Notes under the pieces: model-generated
What the model saw: the letters and a program-made list of their open reading frames with translations, nothing else
What the model was told of the DNA's origin: nothing
Database searches by the model: none
DNA from: Hymenobacter setariae
GTDB taxonomy: Bacteria; Bacteroidota; Bacteroidia; Cytophagales; Hymenobacteraceae
Direction: 5' to 3'
NCBI RefSeq assembly: GCF_007713685.1
Contig: NZ_VMRJ01000003.1
Span: 372,001-436,000 of the forward strand
Length of the DNA stretch: 64,000 bases
Shown: positions 16,704-26,437 of the stretch, in pieces
Layout: every line of letters begins with the position of its first letter
Numbering within the stretch: position 1 is the first letter of the stretch
Position numbers and translations under genes: made by a program

Positions 16704-17390
16704 ATGAAACGATTTTTCTGTGCATTTGCTTTCTTGGGGCTGCTGACCGCTGGGCCGGCGCAGGCACAGCGCCTAGGTTACATCGACACCGAGTTCATTA
16801 TGAGCAAGATGCCGGAGTATGCCCAGGCCCAGACCGAGCTGAATAAGCTTTCGGATACCTGGCAAAAGGAAATCGAGGCGCAGCAGAAGGACATCGATAA
16901 GATGTACCGCACCTACCAAGCCGAGGAAGTGGTGCTAACCGAGCCTATGAAGAAGAAACGCCAAGACGAAATGCTCAAGAAGGAGCAGGAACTTAAGGCG
17001 TATCGCACCAAGCAGTTTGGCTACGAGGGGCAAATCTTTAAGAAGCGCCAAGAGTTGAACAAGCCGGTGCAGGATAAAATATTTGAAGCCGTTGAAAAAG
17101 TGGTGAAGGCCAAGAAGCTGGATATTGTGCTTGACAAGGCTAGCGACTTGACCATGATTTACACTAACCCGACTTTCGACTACACCGAGTATGTACTGGA
17201 GGAACTGGGCTTGGCCTCGCCCGACCGCAACCAGCCCGGACCCAAAGGCCCGGTAAGGACCGTAACACCGCCTAAAACGCCTGCCGCTAACGCCGCTACT
17301 AAAGCCACTACCGACTCGCAATTTGAGTCAGATTCGGGGCCGCCCGAGGCGCCAGCCGGCACCAAAACGAGAACTGGCACGAAGCCATAA
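16704..17390 (+). CDS. OmpH/Skp-family periplasmic chaperone, copy 1
   Basis: 228 aa from ATG 16704 (MKRFFCAFAFLGLL), with a signal peptide ending at AQAQ. The frame upstream to 16563 overlaps the bamA hairpin and is not expected to be translated. The mature protein opens RLGYIDTEFIMSKMPEYAQAQ, has long charged helices forming the tentacle-like coiled coil at about 45-115, and returns with DIVLDKASDLTMIYTNP. The last 50 residues are a Pro/Thr/Ala tail not found in classic Skp. Skp trimers carry unfolded outer-membrane proteins to BamA, which fits the position just after bamA. Confidence 0.88.
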   Translation: MKRFFCAFAFLGLLTAGPAQAQRLGYIDTEFIMSKMPEYAQAQTELNKLSDTWQKEIEAQQKDIDKMYRTYQAEEVVLTEPMKKKRQDEMLKKEQELKAYRTKQFGYEGQIFKKRQELNKPVQDKIFEAVEKVVKAKKLDIVLDKASDLTMIYTNPTFDYTEYVLEELGLASPDRNQPGPKGPVRTVTPPKTPAANAATKATTDSQFESDSGPPEAPAGTKTRTGTKP

Positions 17391-17396
17391 TTCTCT

Positions 17397-17404
17397 TAAC
17401 TTTG
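17397..17404 (+). promoter_or_regulatory. -7 element TAACTTTG between the two ompH genes
   Basis: It matches TAnnTTTG, begins six bases after the first ompH stop and lies 43 bases before the GTG of the second. It may give the second chaperone its own promoter. Confidence 0.4.
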
Positions 17405-17446
17405 CATTTAACTTTTTTCAGAACCTTGATTTCCTTCGTTAACCGC

Positions 17447-18097
17447 GTGAAAACCGTTCACCTGACCTTCGCCGCCGCTTTGCTCGTTGTCGGCTCGTTC
17501 TTTGCCCCCGCCGCGCACGCCCAGGCTCCGCTCAAAATCGGCTACACCAGCGTGGAGTACGTGCTGAGCCAGATGCCCGAGCGCAAGCAGATTGAATCGG
17601 ACCTGAAAACCTACAGCAGCCAGCTGGAATCACAGATGAAAGCCAAGCAAACTGACTTTCAAACCAAGCTAGATGCGTATCAGAAAGCTACACAAGGCGG
17701 TACACCGATGACTGCCGTTGTAAAAGCTGACAGAGAAAAAGAATTGCAAACTCTTCAGCAAGGTCTTCAGGAGTTTTCTTCGACTGCTCAGCAGTCGCTC
17801 CAGCAGAAGCAGCAACAGCTGCTGAGCCCGGCTCTAGATAAGATTCAGAAAAACATCGACCTAGTAGCTAACGAGAACGGCTACACCTACGTGCTGAACT
17901 CGGATGCTGGCTCGAGCCCCATCCTGCTACACGGCCCGAAGGATGGTGATATCTCGGACTTGATTCTAAAGAAAATGGGCATCACGCCGACGGCGCCTGC
18001 CCCGACGCCAGATGCTAAGCCGGCTACGCAGTCGCCCGCAACTAAGACGCCAGCAGCCCCTGCTACTGCGCCTACCAAAGCAAAAGGCAAGAAGTAA
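17447..18097 (+). CDS. OmpH/Skp-family periplasmic chaperone, copy 2
   Basis: 216 aa from GTG 17447 (MKTVHLTFAAALLVV), with a signal peptide ending at AHAQ. A TTG at 17402 would add 15 residues but lies against the -7-like box. The mature part opens KIGYTSVEYVLSQMPERKQIE. This is the same pattern as copy 1, and a Gln-rich coiled coil follows at about 45-125 (QQSLQQKQQQLL). A Pro/Thr/Ala-rich tail ends the protein. Paired skp genes after bamA are usual in Bacteroidota and may specialise for different clients. A strong terminator follows. Confidence 0.88.
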   Translation: MKTVHLTFAAALLVVGSFFAPAAHAQAPLKIGYTSVEYVLSQMPERKQIESDLKTYSSQLESQMKAKQTDFQTKLDAYQKATQGGTPMTAVVKADREKELQTLQQGLQEFSSTAQQSLQQKQQQLLSPALDKIQKNIDLVANENGYTYVLNSDAGSSPILLHGPKDGDISDLILKKMGITPTAPAPTPDAKPATQSPATKTPAAPATAPTKAKGKK

Positions 18098-18120
18098 GCG
18101 ATTATCGACTATCGACTTGT

Positions 18121-18155
18121 AAAAAAAGCCGAGGCCCTTGGGTCTCGGCTTTTTT
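18121..18155 (+). terminator. Terminator after the second ompH gene
   Basis: AAAAAAGCCGAGGCCC pairs with GGGTCTCGGCTTTTTT around a tight loop. It is the end of the uppS-bamA-ompH group. Confidence 0.9.
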
Positions 18156-18297
18156 AGTGACTAACAGCTAGTTAACCCGTGTACGATATTAGCCGAAATC
18201 GTTATTGTAAGGTCATTGAATAGGGATAACCCCTTTCTTCGAGGAAATTGCGTATTGGATGGCCGCTGCTGCTTTGCGCGCGGGTTTTAAATAACGC

Positions 18298-20925
18298 ATG
18301 ACACAAGAACAAGTACGCTTGGCCGAGGCCGATGCGCAGACAGTTAATTGGAAGAAGTTTGGTCCTTACCTCACGGAACGCCAGTGGGGCACAGTTCGCG
18401 AAGACTACAGCCACGACGGCAACGCCTGGAACCACATCACCCATGATATTGCCCGCTCGTATGCCTACCGCTGGGGTGAGGAGGGCCTAGGTGGCTTCAG
18501 CGACGACCAGCAGCTGCTGTGCCTGAATGTGGGACTTTGGAACAGCAAAGACAACCAGCTGAAAGAGCGGCTGTTTGGCTTGACCAATGGCCAGGGCAAC
18601 CATGGCGAGGACGTTAAGGAACTGTACTACTACCTCGACTGCACCCCCACGCACTCGTACCAGAAGATGCTGTATAAGTATCCGCAGCACAAGTTTCCGT
18701 ACGGCAAGCTACTCAAGCACAACGCTCGCCGCACGCGCTTAGAGCCTGAGTACGAGTTGCTAGATACAGACATCTTTGCTAAAAACCGTTATTTCGACGT
18801 TTTCATTGAGTACGCCAAGGCGGGGCCCGATGACTTGCTGTTGCAGATAACAGTCCACAACCGCAGCAAACACAAAAGCACCGTGCAGGTGCTGCCGCAG
18901 CTGTGGTTTCGTAACACCTGGGGCTGGGGCTACGACGACTACCGACCCACGCTCGTGCAAGTGGCACCCGGAACCGTGCAGGCCGAGCACCGTGACCTAG
19001 GGCGCTACCATTTCTACTGCGACGGTGAGCCCAACCTGCTATTCTGCGAAAACGACAGCAATGGGCCGCGTCTCTACGGCCTGCCCGGTGAGGGACTGTA
19101 CTTCAAAGATGGTATCAACGACTATGTGGTAGAGGGGCGCAAACACGCCGTTAACCCCAAGAAGCAAGGTACTAAAGTCGGCGCCCAATACGAGTTGACT
19201 GTGCCGGGCGGGCAGTCGCAAGCGGTGCGGGTGCGCCTTAGCAAAGCAGAGCTGGCTGCCCCATTTGCCGATTTTGAGGAGCTAATAGCAGTGCGCCAGC
19301 AAGAGTCGGATGACTTCTACAACTGCGTGCAAGAGCGCCTTACCAATCTAGATGCGCGTAATGTGCAGCGCCAGGCATTTGCCGGCATGCTTTGGAGCAA
19401 GCAATTTTATTACTACGATGTGGCGCAGTGGCTCGATGGCGACCCAGCTATGCCACCGCCCTCGCCCCAACGCCGTGCTAGCCGCAACGCCAACTGGCGC
19501 CACCTGCACAACCAGGACCTCGTATCGATGCCCGATAAGTGGGAATATCCGTGGTATGCGGCCTGGGACCTAGCCTTCCACTGCCTGCCGCTGGCGATGG
19601 TCGATTCGGGCTTTGCCAAAAACCAGCTGCGCTTGCTCATCAAGGACCGCTACTTGCACCCGAGTGGCCAGCTGCCGGCCTACGAGTGGAATTTTAGCGA
19701 TGTGAACCCGCCGGTACACGCTTGGGCCACCTGGCGCGTGTACCAGATGGATAAAAAGCGGAATAATGGCCAAGGTGACCGCGATTTTCTGGAGCGCCTC
19801 TTCCATAAGCTGGTGCTCAACTTTACGTGGTGGGTCAACCGCAAGGACCGCGACGAGCGCAACATTTTCGAAGGTGGTTTCCTAGGTCTCGATAACATCG
19901 GGGTATTTGACCGCTCGGCGCCGCTGCCTACCGGCGGCAAGATTGAGCAGAGCGATGGCACCAGTTGGATGGCCATGTACGCGCTCAACCTTATGCGCAT
20001 GGCGCTAGAGCTAGCTAAGGAGAACCCGGTATACCAGGAAATGGCCGGCAAGTTTTTCGAGCACTTCCTCTACATCGCTGATGCCATGACCCGCGGAGGC
20101 GATGGCAAATTCAACCTTTGGGACGACGAAGACCAGTTCTACTACGACGTGCTACACACGCCCGATAATATGCGCACCAAGCTCAAGGTGCGCTCCATTG
20201 TGGGTCTGATTCCGTTGTTCGCTGTAGAAATTGTAGATGAGGAGCTGCTAAATGCCATGCCGCTGTTTGCGCGGCGTGCGTGGTGGTTGGTCACCAACCG
20301 GCCGCACCTAGCCCAACTCGTATCGCGCTGGCAAGAGCCTGGCAAGGGTGCCCGTCACCTTTTGAGCTTGATGCGGCGCAGCCGTCTCAAAGCCTTGCTG
20401 CGCCGCATGCTCGACGAGACGGAATTCTTATCAGAGTATGGTATTCGGGCACTCTCGCGTTACCACCATGAGCACCCCTACGTGTACCGCGCTGGCAAAA
20501 CAGACTTCGTGGTGCAGTACCTGCCTGGCGAGTCTGACTCAGGTATGTTTGGCGGCAATAGCAACTGGCGTGGGCCGGTGTGGTTTCCCATCAACTTCTT
20601 GATAGTGGAGTCGTTACAGCGTTTTCATAGCTACTATGGCGATTCCTTTAAAGTGGAATATCCGACCCGGTCGGGCAAGCTGCTCACGCTAAACGAGGTA
20701 GCTGATGCTCTAGCTGGCCGCCTCAACAAGCTGTTGCTTAAAGACGCCGAAGGCCGCCGCCCCGCCTTCGGTGACAATGAAACACTACAGACTGACCCGC
20801 ATTTCCGCGATTACTTGCTGTTTCACGAGTACTTCCACGGCGATGATGGTCACGGCCTCGGCGCCACTCACCAAACGGGTTGGACTGGGCTTATCGCCAA
20901 GCTCTTGCAGCCGCGGCAAGAATAA
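18298..20925 (+). CDS. MGH1/GH63-like glycoside hydrolase
   Basis: 875 aa, no signal peptide, so cytoplasmic. The N-terminal half is a beta-sandwich region ([34 protein letters not shown]). From about residue 380 an (alpha/alpha)6 toroid begins, with [55 protein letters not shown] and [16 protein letters not shown]. These blocks are those of the GH63/MGH1 clan of inverting alpha-glucosidases and mannosylglycerate hydrolases. Acidic residues in the toroid (D of AAWDLAF, E of PAYEWNFSD) are candidates for catalysis. The natural substrate, perhaps a compatible solute or storage glucan, cannot be read from the sequence. It stands alone between two terminator-like structures. Confidence 0.8.
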   Translation: MTQEQVRLAEADAQTVNWKKFGPYLTERQWGTVREDYSHDGNAWNHITHDIARSYAYRWGEEGLGGFSDDQQLLCLNVGLWNSKDNQLKERLFGLTNGQGNHGEDVKELYYYLDCTPTHSYQKMLYKYPQHKFPYGKLLKHNARRTRLEPEYELLDTDIFAKNRYFDVFIEYAKAGPDDLLLQITVHNRSKHKSTVQVLPQLWFRNTWGWGYDDYRPTLVQVAPGTVQAEHRDLGRYHFYCDGEPNLLFCENDSNGPRLYGLPGEGLYFKDGINDYVVEGRKHAVNPKKQGTKVGAQYELTVPGGQSQAVRVRLSKAELAAPFADFEELIAVRQQESDDFYNCVQERLTNLDARNVQRQAFAGMLWSKQFYYYDVAQWLDGDPAMPPPSPQRRASRNANWRHLHNQDLVSMPDKWEYPWYAAWDLAFHCLPLAMVDSGFAKNQLRLLIKDRYLHPSGQLPAYEWNFSDVNPPVHAWATWRVYQMDKKRNNGQGDRDFLERLFHKLVLNFTWWVNRKDRDERNIFEGGFLGLDNIGVFDRSAPLPTGGKIEQSDGTSWMAMYALNLMRMALELAKENPVYQEMAGKFFEHFLYIADAMTRGGDGKFNLWDDEDQFYYDVLHTPDNMRTKLKVRSIVGLIPLFAVEIVDEELLNAMPLFARRAWWLVTNRPHLAQLVSRWQEPGKGARHLLSLMRRSRLKALLRRMLDETEFLSEYGIRALSRYHHEHPYVYRAGKTDFVVQYLPGESDSGMFGGNSNWRGPVWFPINFLIVESLQRFHSYYGDSFKVEYPTRSGKLLTLNEVADALAGRLNKLLLKDAEGRRPAFGDNETLQTDPHFRDYLLFHEYFHGDDGHGLGATHQTGWTGLIAKLLQPRQE

Positions 20926-20932
20926 CGAGTTA

Positions 20933-20979
20933 CCTAGGGCGGCCAGCGCTATACCGCAACGCGGGGTGGCCGCCCTAGG
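20933..20979. terminator. Inverted repeat built from CCTAGG, downstream of the glycosidase
   Basis: CCTAGGGCGGCCA (20933-20945) and TGGCCGCCCTAGG (20967-20979) are perfect complements. The loop is 21 bases. It starts seven bases after the stop. There is no T-run. Confidence 0.55.
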
Positions 20980-21000
20980 TATCGCGGCGCGTGCGCGCCG

Positions 21001-21008
21001 TATTTTTG
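21001..21008 (+). promoter_or_regulatory. -7 element TATTTTTG upstream of the pseudouridine synthase gene
   Basis: It matches TAnnTTTG and ends 24 bases before the ATG at 21033. The position argues against the earlier in-frame start at 20991. Confidence 0.4.
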
Positions 21009-21032
21009 CGCTTTCATCTGCTTAGCCCCGCT

Positions 21033-22085
21033 ATGTTACCCCCGTTTGCCGAAGCTCAGGACCCTCACGAAGACGAAGCTGGCGAGGGCGATGAGCTCTA
21101 TGAGCACCACCGCATAGTGGTCGACCGGGGGCAGGAGTTGCTGCGCGTTGATAAATTCTTGCTTAACCGCTTGGCCAATGCCTCGCGCACCAAGATTCAG
21201 GCGGCCATCGAGGCCGAAACGGTGCAGGTAAATGGCCGCCCCACTAAGGCAAGCTATCGCATTCGGCCGGCTGATGTCATCACCATCACGCTGCCCGAAC
21301 CGCCGCGTACGGGTAAAGTAGAGCCTGAACAGATGGACCTCGACATCCGCTACGAGGACGCCGAGCTACTTATCGTAAATAAGCCCGCTGGCCTCGTGGT
21401 GCACCCGGCCTATGGCAACTGGGAAGGTACGCTCGTCAACGGCTTGGCCTACCACCTTGCCAATCTTCCCACGGGCCGCAATGGCGAAATCCGGCCGGGC
21501 TTGGTGCACCGCATCGACAAAGACACGTCGGGCCTGCTGGTTATTGGCAAAACGGAAGCGGCCATGACGCACCTTTCGCAGCAGTTTTTTTACCACACCA
21601 TCGAGCGGAGCTACCTAGCCCTGGCCTGGGGCAAGTTTGAGGAAGACCAAGGCACGGTGCGCGGCCATATTGGCCGCAGTTTGCGCGACCGCAAGGTGCA
21701 GGCCGTGTACCCCGGTGGCGAGCAAGGCAAGCCTGCCGTGACGCATTATCGCGTGCTTCAGCGCTACGGCCCCGTTACGCTGCTCGAATGCCGCCTCGAA
21801 ACCGGCCGCACCCACCAGATTCGAGCGCACATGCAGTTCATCAGCCATCCGCTATTTTCGGATGTTACCTATGGTGGCGACCGCATTCGGTCGGGCCAGG
21901 CCACTGGGGCCTATAAAGCTTTCGTCGAAAACGTGTTTGCTGTATTACCTAGGCAAGCGTTGCACGCTCGGTCGCTGGGTTTCGTGCACCCCCGCACTGG
22001 CGAGAACATGTTTTTTGAGGCTGAACTGCCCGAAGATTTTAGCACAGCTTTAGCCAAATGGCAAGCGTGGAGTGAAAGTCAATAG
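21033..22085 (+). CDS. RluA-family 23S rRNA pseudouridine synthase
   Basis: 350 aa from ATG 21033. An acidic N-terminal 25 residues precede an S4 RNA-binding domain (about 30-90, LRVDKFLLNRLANASRTKIQ) and the RluA catalytic domain (about 100-330). The catalytic Asp is in HRIDKDTSGL (Asp162). The later motifs RSYLALAWG and TGRTHQIRAHM are intact. The S4 plus RluA arrangement fits RluD, which makes pseudouridines 1911, 1915 and 1917 in helix 69 of 23S rRNA. RluC cannot be excluded. The gene is monocistronic, between its own -7-like element and a bidirectional terminator. Confidence 0.9.
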   Translation: MLPPFAEAQDPHEDEAGEGDELYEHHRIVVDRGQELLRVDKFLLNRLANASRTKIQAAIEAETVQVNGRPTKASYRIRPADVITITLPEPPRTGKVEPEQMDLDIRYEDAELLIVNKPAGLVVHPAYGNWEGTLVNGLAYHLANLPTGRNGEIRPGLVHRIDKDTSGLLVIGKTEAAMTHLSQQFFYHTIERSYLALAWGKFEEDQGTVRGHIGRSLRDRKVQAVYPGGEQGKPAVTHYRVLQRYGPVTLLECRLETGRTHQIRAHMQFISHPLFSDVTYGGDRIRSGQATGAYKAFVENVFAVLPRQALHARSLGFVHPRTGENMFFEAELPEDFSTALAKWQAWSESQ

Positions 22086-22089
22086 CCAC

Positions 22090-22128
22090 AAAAAAGCCCC
22101 GCTACATATTCTGTAGCGGGGCTTTTTT
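22090..22128. terminator. Bidirectional terminator between convergent genes
   Basis: AAAAAGCCCCGCTACA pairs with TGTAGCGGGGCTTTTT, giving A- and T-runs on both sides. It serves the pseudouridine synthase gene (plus) and the TPR gene (minus). Confidence 0.9.
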
Positions 22129-22143
22129 ATAACTACTGCTAGC

Positions 22144-23775
22144 TTATTTCTTGGCGGCAGCTTTAGCTGCTGGCTTAGCAGCCGGCTTGCGAGCCGGAGC
22201 TGAGGCACCATTGATAATCTTCAGCGACTTAACGGCAAAGTCATCGGTTGGGTCGAGAGCTACTGCTTTTTCGAAATTCTCTTTAGCGGCAGCCTTATTG
22301 TTCTTGTGCGCGTTGTAAGCACCTAGGTAGTCGTAGGCCTCTACCATGCCAGCTTTATACTTAGCTGGGTCAGCGTTGCCAAGCTCGATATACTTCTCAT
22401 AGTAAGGCTTAGCCAAACCTTTGTCGGCATCGGGGTCAAGGGCAACGTTCACCTTAGCACGGGCTATGTAAGCCGGGGCGTAGTCAGCCTTAGCTGTATT
22501 GATGATGCCAAATACACTATCGGCCTGTGGATACTGCTTAGCCGAAGCATAAGCAGCTGCCAAACGGTACTGGTCAGCCAAGTCACCATTTTTAGCTTTG
22601 TCCTTCAGTGCCCCAAGCGCGCTAGAATAGTCTCCCCCCATCATTTGAAGCTTAGTTTTCTCAGCTTCAAAATCGGGCTTCTTGCTAGCTGGGGCTAGCT
22701 CGATAGCCTTGTTGATAGCAGCTAGCGCTTCCTGGGGCTTCTTGTTTTTGCCCAAAATCCGGCTCTGATATGCATAGTCATCAGCAATGACTTTCTCGGC
22801 TGGGGCAGTGCGCAGATAGTTTTCCATGGCCGTAGCGGCACCAGCGTAGTCACCGGTTTCATACAGCGTGTAAGCCTTCAGGCGGTTCATGGTCACGTTG
22901 TTAGGCTCTTTAGCCAATACATTGTTGACCTCTGTCAAAGCTTCTGGAAACTTCTTGGTCAGGTACAGGAACGAAGCGTATTCAGCGTCCGTGCTAGTCG
23001 AGCGCTCAGCTACTTGGCGGTACTGCTCAAAAGTGCTTAGTGCCTTCGGGTACTGCTGCGCGTAGTAATACATCTCGGCTAGTTCCTTATAGGCAGGAGC
23101 ATACTTAGGCTCTAGCTGAATGGCCTTCTCGAGGTTTGTGATGGCCTCTTGAGCGTTACGGCTACGCACATTCAGCTCGCCCTTCTTATAGTAGGCTTGC
23201 GCGTAGTTCGGGTTAGCCATTGTAGCACGGTCGAAGCTGGTCATGGCCTCGCCACCGCCCGTGTCGCTGTGCAGATAAACTTCGCCGCGTGCTACCATTA
23301 GCGCTGGCTCATCTTTACCCTTGTTTGCAGTCTGAGCTGCATTTACATAGGTTAGCGCCTTATCAATGTTTTTAACATCAGACTCGCCATAGGCCTGCGC
23401 AATCATGGTCAGAACCTTTGCATCCTTGTTCTTCGTGGCCTTAGCGGCAGCGTCAAACGAGGTAGCAGCGGCATCGGCTTGGCCTTTTACCAGCGCAGCG
23501 CGGCCAGCGGCTACTTGCCCAAAGGGCGTAGGGCCAGCTGCTTTGTTGAAGTAGATGGCAGCCGAGTCATCTAGGTCGCGCATCTGATAGAGGCGTCCCA
23601 TCTCGTAGTTAGCTTCGGGTGAGCTGGCATTACGCAGCAAGCCACGCGCTTCGTTATAGCGCTCTAGCTCGATGGCCTTTTGGGCGGCAGCAATGTCTTG
23701 GGCGGTGGCGGCCGTAGCGCCGGCCCCCAAGGTAACGGCAGTCAGCAACAGCGGTTTCCAGGGCTTGAAACTCAT
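22144..23775 (-). CDS. Secreted tetratricopeptide-repeat protein
   Basis: 543 aa with a signal peptide ending at about residue 25 (AGATAATAQD). The rest is a solenoid of roughly a dozen TPR units. Clear ones include NYAQAYYKKGELNVRSRNAQ, KYAPAYKELAEMYYYAQQYP, and a last pair ending KENFEKAVALDPTDDFA. It ends in an Ala/Lys-rich tail (KPAAKPAAKAAAKK). A periplasmic scaffold or stress-adaptor role is likely. It is the last gene of a minus-strand row behind the PstS-like lipoprotein and TonB genes, an arrangement I recall as common in Bacteroidota. Client is unknown. Confidence 0.85.
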   Translation of the reverse strand: MSFKPWKPLLLTAVTLGAGATAATAQDIAAAQKAIELERYNEARGLLRNASSPEANYEMGRLYQMRDLDDSAAIYFNKAAGPTPFGQVAAGRAALVKGQADAAATSFDAAAKATKNKDAKVLTMIAQAYGESDVKNIDKALTYVNAAQTANKGKDEPALMVARGEVYLHSDTGGGEAMTSFDRATMANPNYAQAYYKKGELNVRSRNAQEAITNLEKAIQLEPKYAPAYKELAEMYYYAQQYPKALSTFEQYRQVAERSTSTDAEYASFLYLTKKFPEALTEVNNVLAKEPNNVTMNRLKAYTLYETGDYAGAATAMENYLRTAPAEKVIADDYAYQSRILGKNKKPQEALAAINKAIELAPASKKPDFEAEKTKLQMMGGDYSSALGALKDKAKNGDLADQYRLAAAYASAKQYPQADSVFGIINTAKADYAPAYIARAKVNVALDPDADKGLAKPYYEKYIELGNADPAKYKAGMVEAYDYLGAYNAHKNNKAAAKENFEKAVALDPTDDFAVKSLKIINGASAPARKPAAKPAAKAAAKK

Positions 23776-23847
23776 AAGCGAAAGAAAAAGAGGGGTCAGG
23801 GTGAGTGTGAAAATCTGGTTAAACTACGCGGTAAATGTCGTAGTAGT

Positions 23848-24867
23848 TCAATCGGCCTTCGATGTAGTAACGATGCGCACCTGCATTTTAGCCGGTAGCA
23901 GACCTGATTTATAAAAGATAAGCTGTCCTTTTTGGCCTGCTACAAAGGATGCAAAACCTGAGCCAAGTCCGGTACGCGCCTCGCGGCTAATAACGTAAAT
24001 ATTGCGCTGCAATGGGTAGCGCTGCAGATTTTGGTCGGCCTTTAATTGCTCGGCCGTATACGGCGCCAAGTACCGTTGAAAGGGCTTAATGTAATCGTCT
24101 TTGCCCGGATTGGGCCGGGCTGTGATAGCAGCTACCCGCACCGAGCGCAAAAAGCTCTGTACAGTGGGGTCGTCGTGGTCCGAGACCCAGTTGACACCCA
24201 CCACCCCAATAGATGCGGGGTGAGTAGCCACGTAGGTAAGCGCTTCAGTATTAGACTTAGCCGCAAAGACCCGTTTGGTCAATGGCTGCCCACGTAGCAG
24301 CGAGTCGCGCACAAAACGCAACGTACTGCTGCGGTTAGCGTCAAACACGACGTTGATATCGCCGAGTTTCGTTTTGCCACTCACCTGCTTCCAACCAGCA
24401 GTTTGACCACTGAAGATGCTACGTAGCTGGGTCACTGTCAGCAGCGAATCAGGGTTAGATGGATGCAGTATAATAGCAAGGCCATCGATACCAATGTGCG
24501 TAGCAATCGGCGTCATGGTTTGCTTGGCTAATTCTGCCTTCTCAGCAGCATTCAAGTCACGCGATACAACAGCTAGTTTCACCTTATCATTGAGGAAATC
24601 TAGCATCACGCTGTCTTCGGGCTGATAAGAAGCTTTGATGTGGGCATCTGGGTAAAGCTTCTGAAACGTATCAACCTGCGATTCTAGTATAGGCGCAAAC
24701 GTTTCGTCGACGCTAATCGATACTTTACCGCTCGTAGGCGTGTCGGTGGGCTCATCAGTGCCCGAGCCGCTTTGGCTGCTACAAGCAGGCAATAGGCTCG
24801 CCGCTAGTAGCAGCGCTCCCAAAAAAGTACGGCCCCTAGGGTCTAAAAAATCAGCGAAAATCATCAC
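23848..24867 (-). CDS. PstS-like substrate-binding lipoprotein
   Basis: 339 aa lipoprotein: lipobox LPAC with Cys29, then a Ser/Gly/Thr linker and a periplasmic binding-protein fold from about residue 48. Landmarks are SVDETFAPILESQVDTFQKLYP, LAVVSRDLNAAEKAEL, IGIDGLAIILHPSNPDS and the Thr/Ser-rich NRSSTLRFV. These match the PstS-like group (PBP type 2) that binds phosphate. No pstC, pstA or pstB is in the window, so transport via the usual ABC permease is not supported here. The gene overlaps the end of the small membrane-protein gene by 17 bases, implying co-translation. A role linked to the TonB system next door is possible (inference). Confidence 0.8.
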   Translation of the reverse strand: MMIFADFLDPRGRTFLGALLLAASLLPACSSQSGSGTDEPTDTPTSGKVSISVDETFAPILESQVDTFQKLYPDAHIKASYQPEDSVMLDFLNDKVKLAVVSRDLNAAEKAELAKQTMTPIATHIGIDGLAIILHPSNPDSLLTVTQLRSIFSGQTAGWKQVSGKTKLGDINVVFDANRSSTLRFVRDSLLRGQPLTKRVFAAKSNTEALTYVATHPASIGVVGVNWVSDHDDPTVQSFLRSVRVAAITARPNPGKDDYIKPFQRYLAPYTAEQLKADQNLQRYPLQRNIYVISREARTGLGSGFASFVAGQKGQLIFYKSGLLPAKMQVRIVTTSKAD

Positions 24868-25117
24868 GCCGGGATTTACGAAATTGAAAAGGCAACGCCC
24901 GCACTAGGCGTACCACACCATATAATATTAGGATGCCTCCTAATACCAAACGAGTCTTATGACTCAGCGGCAGCAGTGCCCCCGCCGCCATAGGGCGGTC
25001 GGCGGTGTAAGCTAGCCAACCACCAAGGGCCAAGTAGCCCAGGGCCCGCAACAAGTCAAAGAAGCGGACTGGCTGCTGAGAAGGGCCTAGCCGCTCTTCG
25101 GTGGAAGTATCGAGCAT
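24851..25117 (-). CDS. Small two-helix membrane protein
   Basis: 88 aa. Two hydrophobic helices lie at about residues 26-42 (LGYLALGGWLAYT) and 57-74 (LVLGGILILYGVVRLV). A basic C-terminus (FRKSRRDDFR) suggests a cytoplasmic end. It has no recognised family. The stop overlaps the start region of the PstS-like gene by 17 bases, and the second tonB gene lies 151 bases upstream with a terminator-like hairpin between. It probably belongs with the PstS-like and TPR genes in one transcript. Confidence 0.7.
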   Translation of the reverse strand: MLDTSTEERLGPSQQPVRFFDLLRALGYLALGGWLAYTADRPMAAGALLPLSHKTRLVLGGILILYGVVRLVRALPFQFRKSRRDDFR

Positions 25118-25212
25118 AGAAAGAAAATAAGGTTACTTTTACAACAGAGTCCGATAACAAAATTGTTCGGAGAGGCTATTGTTGAGAAGTAACGTAACTG
25201 CAAAGGAGGGAA

Positions 25213-25246
25213 AAAAAGCCGGCTTTTCATAATGAGCCAGCTTTTA
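25213..25246 (-). terminator. Terminator after the second tonB gene
   Basis: On the minus strand AAAAGCTGGCT, a seven-base loop and AGCCGGCTTTT form a stem followed by a run of T. It separates tonB from the small membrane-protein gene. Confidence 0.7.
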
Positions 25247-25268
25247 ATCCAATTACGCAGTGGCTCTT

Positions 25269-26120
25269 CTATTGAATATGAAACGTGATGGGCAGCGTAA
25301 AGCGCACGGGTACAGCGTGGTGCGATTGCTGGCCAGGCGTCCAGGCGGGCATCTGGCGCACTACGCGCTGCGCCTCTTCATCGAGTCCGTACCCTAGGCC
25401 CTTGGGCACGCTGATGTCGGCGATGGTACCGTCAGCTTGGACTACAAAACTGACGTACACGCGGCCCTCGGCCTGCGCCCGCAGGGCTTCGCTGGGGTAG
25501 CGCAGATGGCTACGGAGGTAGCGCATCAGGGCTTCGGTGCCCCCCGCAAACTCAGGCATCTTCTCAACTACTATGTAAGGACCCGTCACGGCTGGGGCCG
25601 TGGCCGAGCCAGTTTCGGTAGCAGGCCCAGTTTCGGCAGTGCCAGTGCCACCCGGCACGCCCGCGTTGCTGGCGTCGGTGGTACTCAACTCGGAAGATGC
25701 TAAATCAGAGGGTATGGTCACCGGCTCCGTTTCCTCGGGCTTGGTAGGCACTAACTCATCTTTGACAACTTTGGTAGGAATAGTGGCCGTAGCATGAGGC
25801 GTAGCAGTAGCTACGTGCGGCTGGCTAGGTGCAGCTGGTGGCGCAACAGGCTTGGGTTGCTCCGCCACGTAGGTAGGAGGCTCTATGGGCGTGAGCGGCG
25901 TAGCTTTCATTTCGGCTTTAGCAGTAGCCTTAGGGTGTAGTTGTTGCCATGCAATGCTAGTCAGTAATAGCAAGATGCACAGCCCAAAAACTGTGGCTAG
26001 CGCCTTACGCACATGGCTATTGTATGACTGGCGTAGCTGGTAGGCGCCATACGCCTGGTTGCGGCCCTCAAAAACAATCGTATCGAGTGAAGGCGAAAGA
26101 AAACTAGTGAGCAAAGACAT
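25269..26120 (-). CDS. TonB-family energy transducer, copy 2
   Basis: 283 aa. The N-terminus carries the Bacteroidota TonB signature (TIVFEGRNQAYGAYQLRQSY), then a single TM helix at about 39-58. A Pro/Thr/Ala-rich periplasmic spacer runs to about 185. A C-terminal TonB domain ends it (about 195-283, KMPEFAGGTEALMRYLRSHLRYP then GRVYVSFVVQADG). It passes proton-motive-force energy from ExbBD to outer-membrane receptors such as SusC. It lies downstream of the exbB-exbD-exbD-tonB set but is separated by 317 bases and a terminator, so it is likely a separate unit with a different receptor preference. Confidence 0.92.
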   Translation of the reverse strand: MSLLTSFLSPSLDTIVFEGRNQAYGAYQLRQSYNSHVRKALATVFGLCILLLLTSIAWQQLHPKATAKAEMKATPLTPIEPPTYVAEQPKPVAPPAAPSQPHVATATPHATATIPTKVVKDELVPTKPEETEPVTIPSDLASSELSTTDASNAGVPGGTGTAETGPATETGSATAPAVTGPYIVVEKMPEFAGGTEALMRYLRSHLRYPSEALRAQAEGRVYVSFVVQADGTIADISVPKGLGYGLDEEAQRVVRQMPAWTPGQQSHHAVPVRFTLPITFHIQ

Positions 26121-26437
26121 GAACAGTAAGCGAATGAGGTGAATAAAGCGCTAGCGGCCACTAAGCTTTTATCTGATGCTCATCTAACTGCTTTTCCACA
26201 CGGCTTACTACAGTTTGCCTAGGTAAATCCCAAGGGGACTGAGTTTCGGACCTAGAGTAATCCTACCAAACACACATAATTGGGTTGATATGGCTCTGGG
26301 TTAGCGAGAAATTTTTCTTTTTCTATTTTCTAAAACAACTAATTATATGTGCCGCCTAGGTTGCTAGCAAACTCATAAAACGAAACAAGCCCTCCGTGCA
26401 TAGCACAGAGGGCTTGTAAGTGTACTGCTTGCGCAGG
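26121..26437. other. Intergenic region between the two tonB genes
   Basis: These 317 bases hold the terminator of the upstream tonB (ACAAGCCCTC with GAGGGCTTGT, about 26384-26417). AT-rich sequence between about 26260 and 26350 may carry the promoter of the second tonB. Two CCTAGG sites are present. No gene or RNA was recognised. Confidence 0.6.
26384..26417 (-). terminator. Terminator after the first tonB gene
   Basis: The stem ACAAGCCCTC/GAGGGCTTGT is followed on the minus strand by TTCGTTTT. It ends the exbD-exbD-tonB transcript. Confidence 0.75.
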
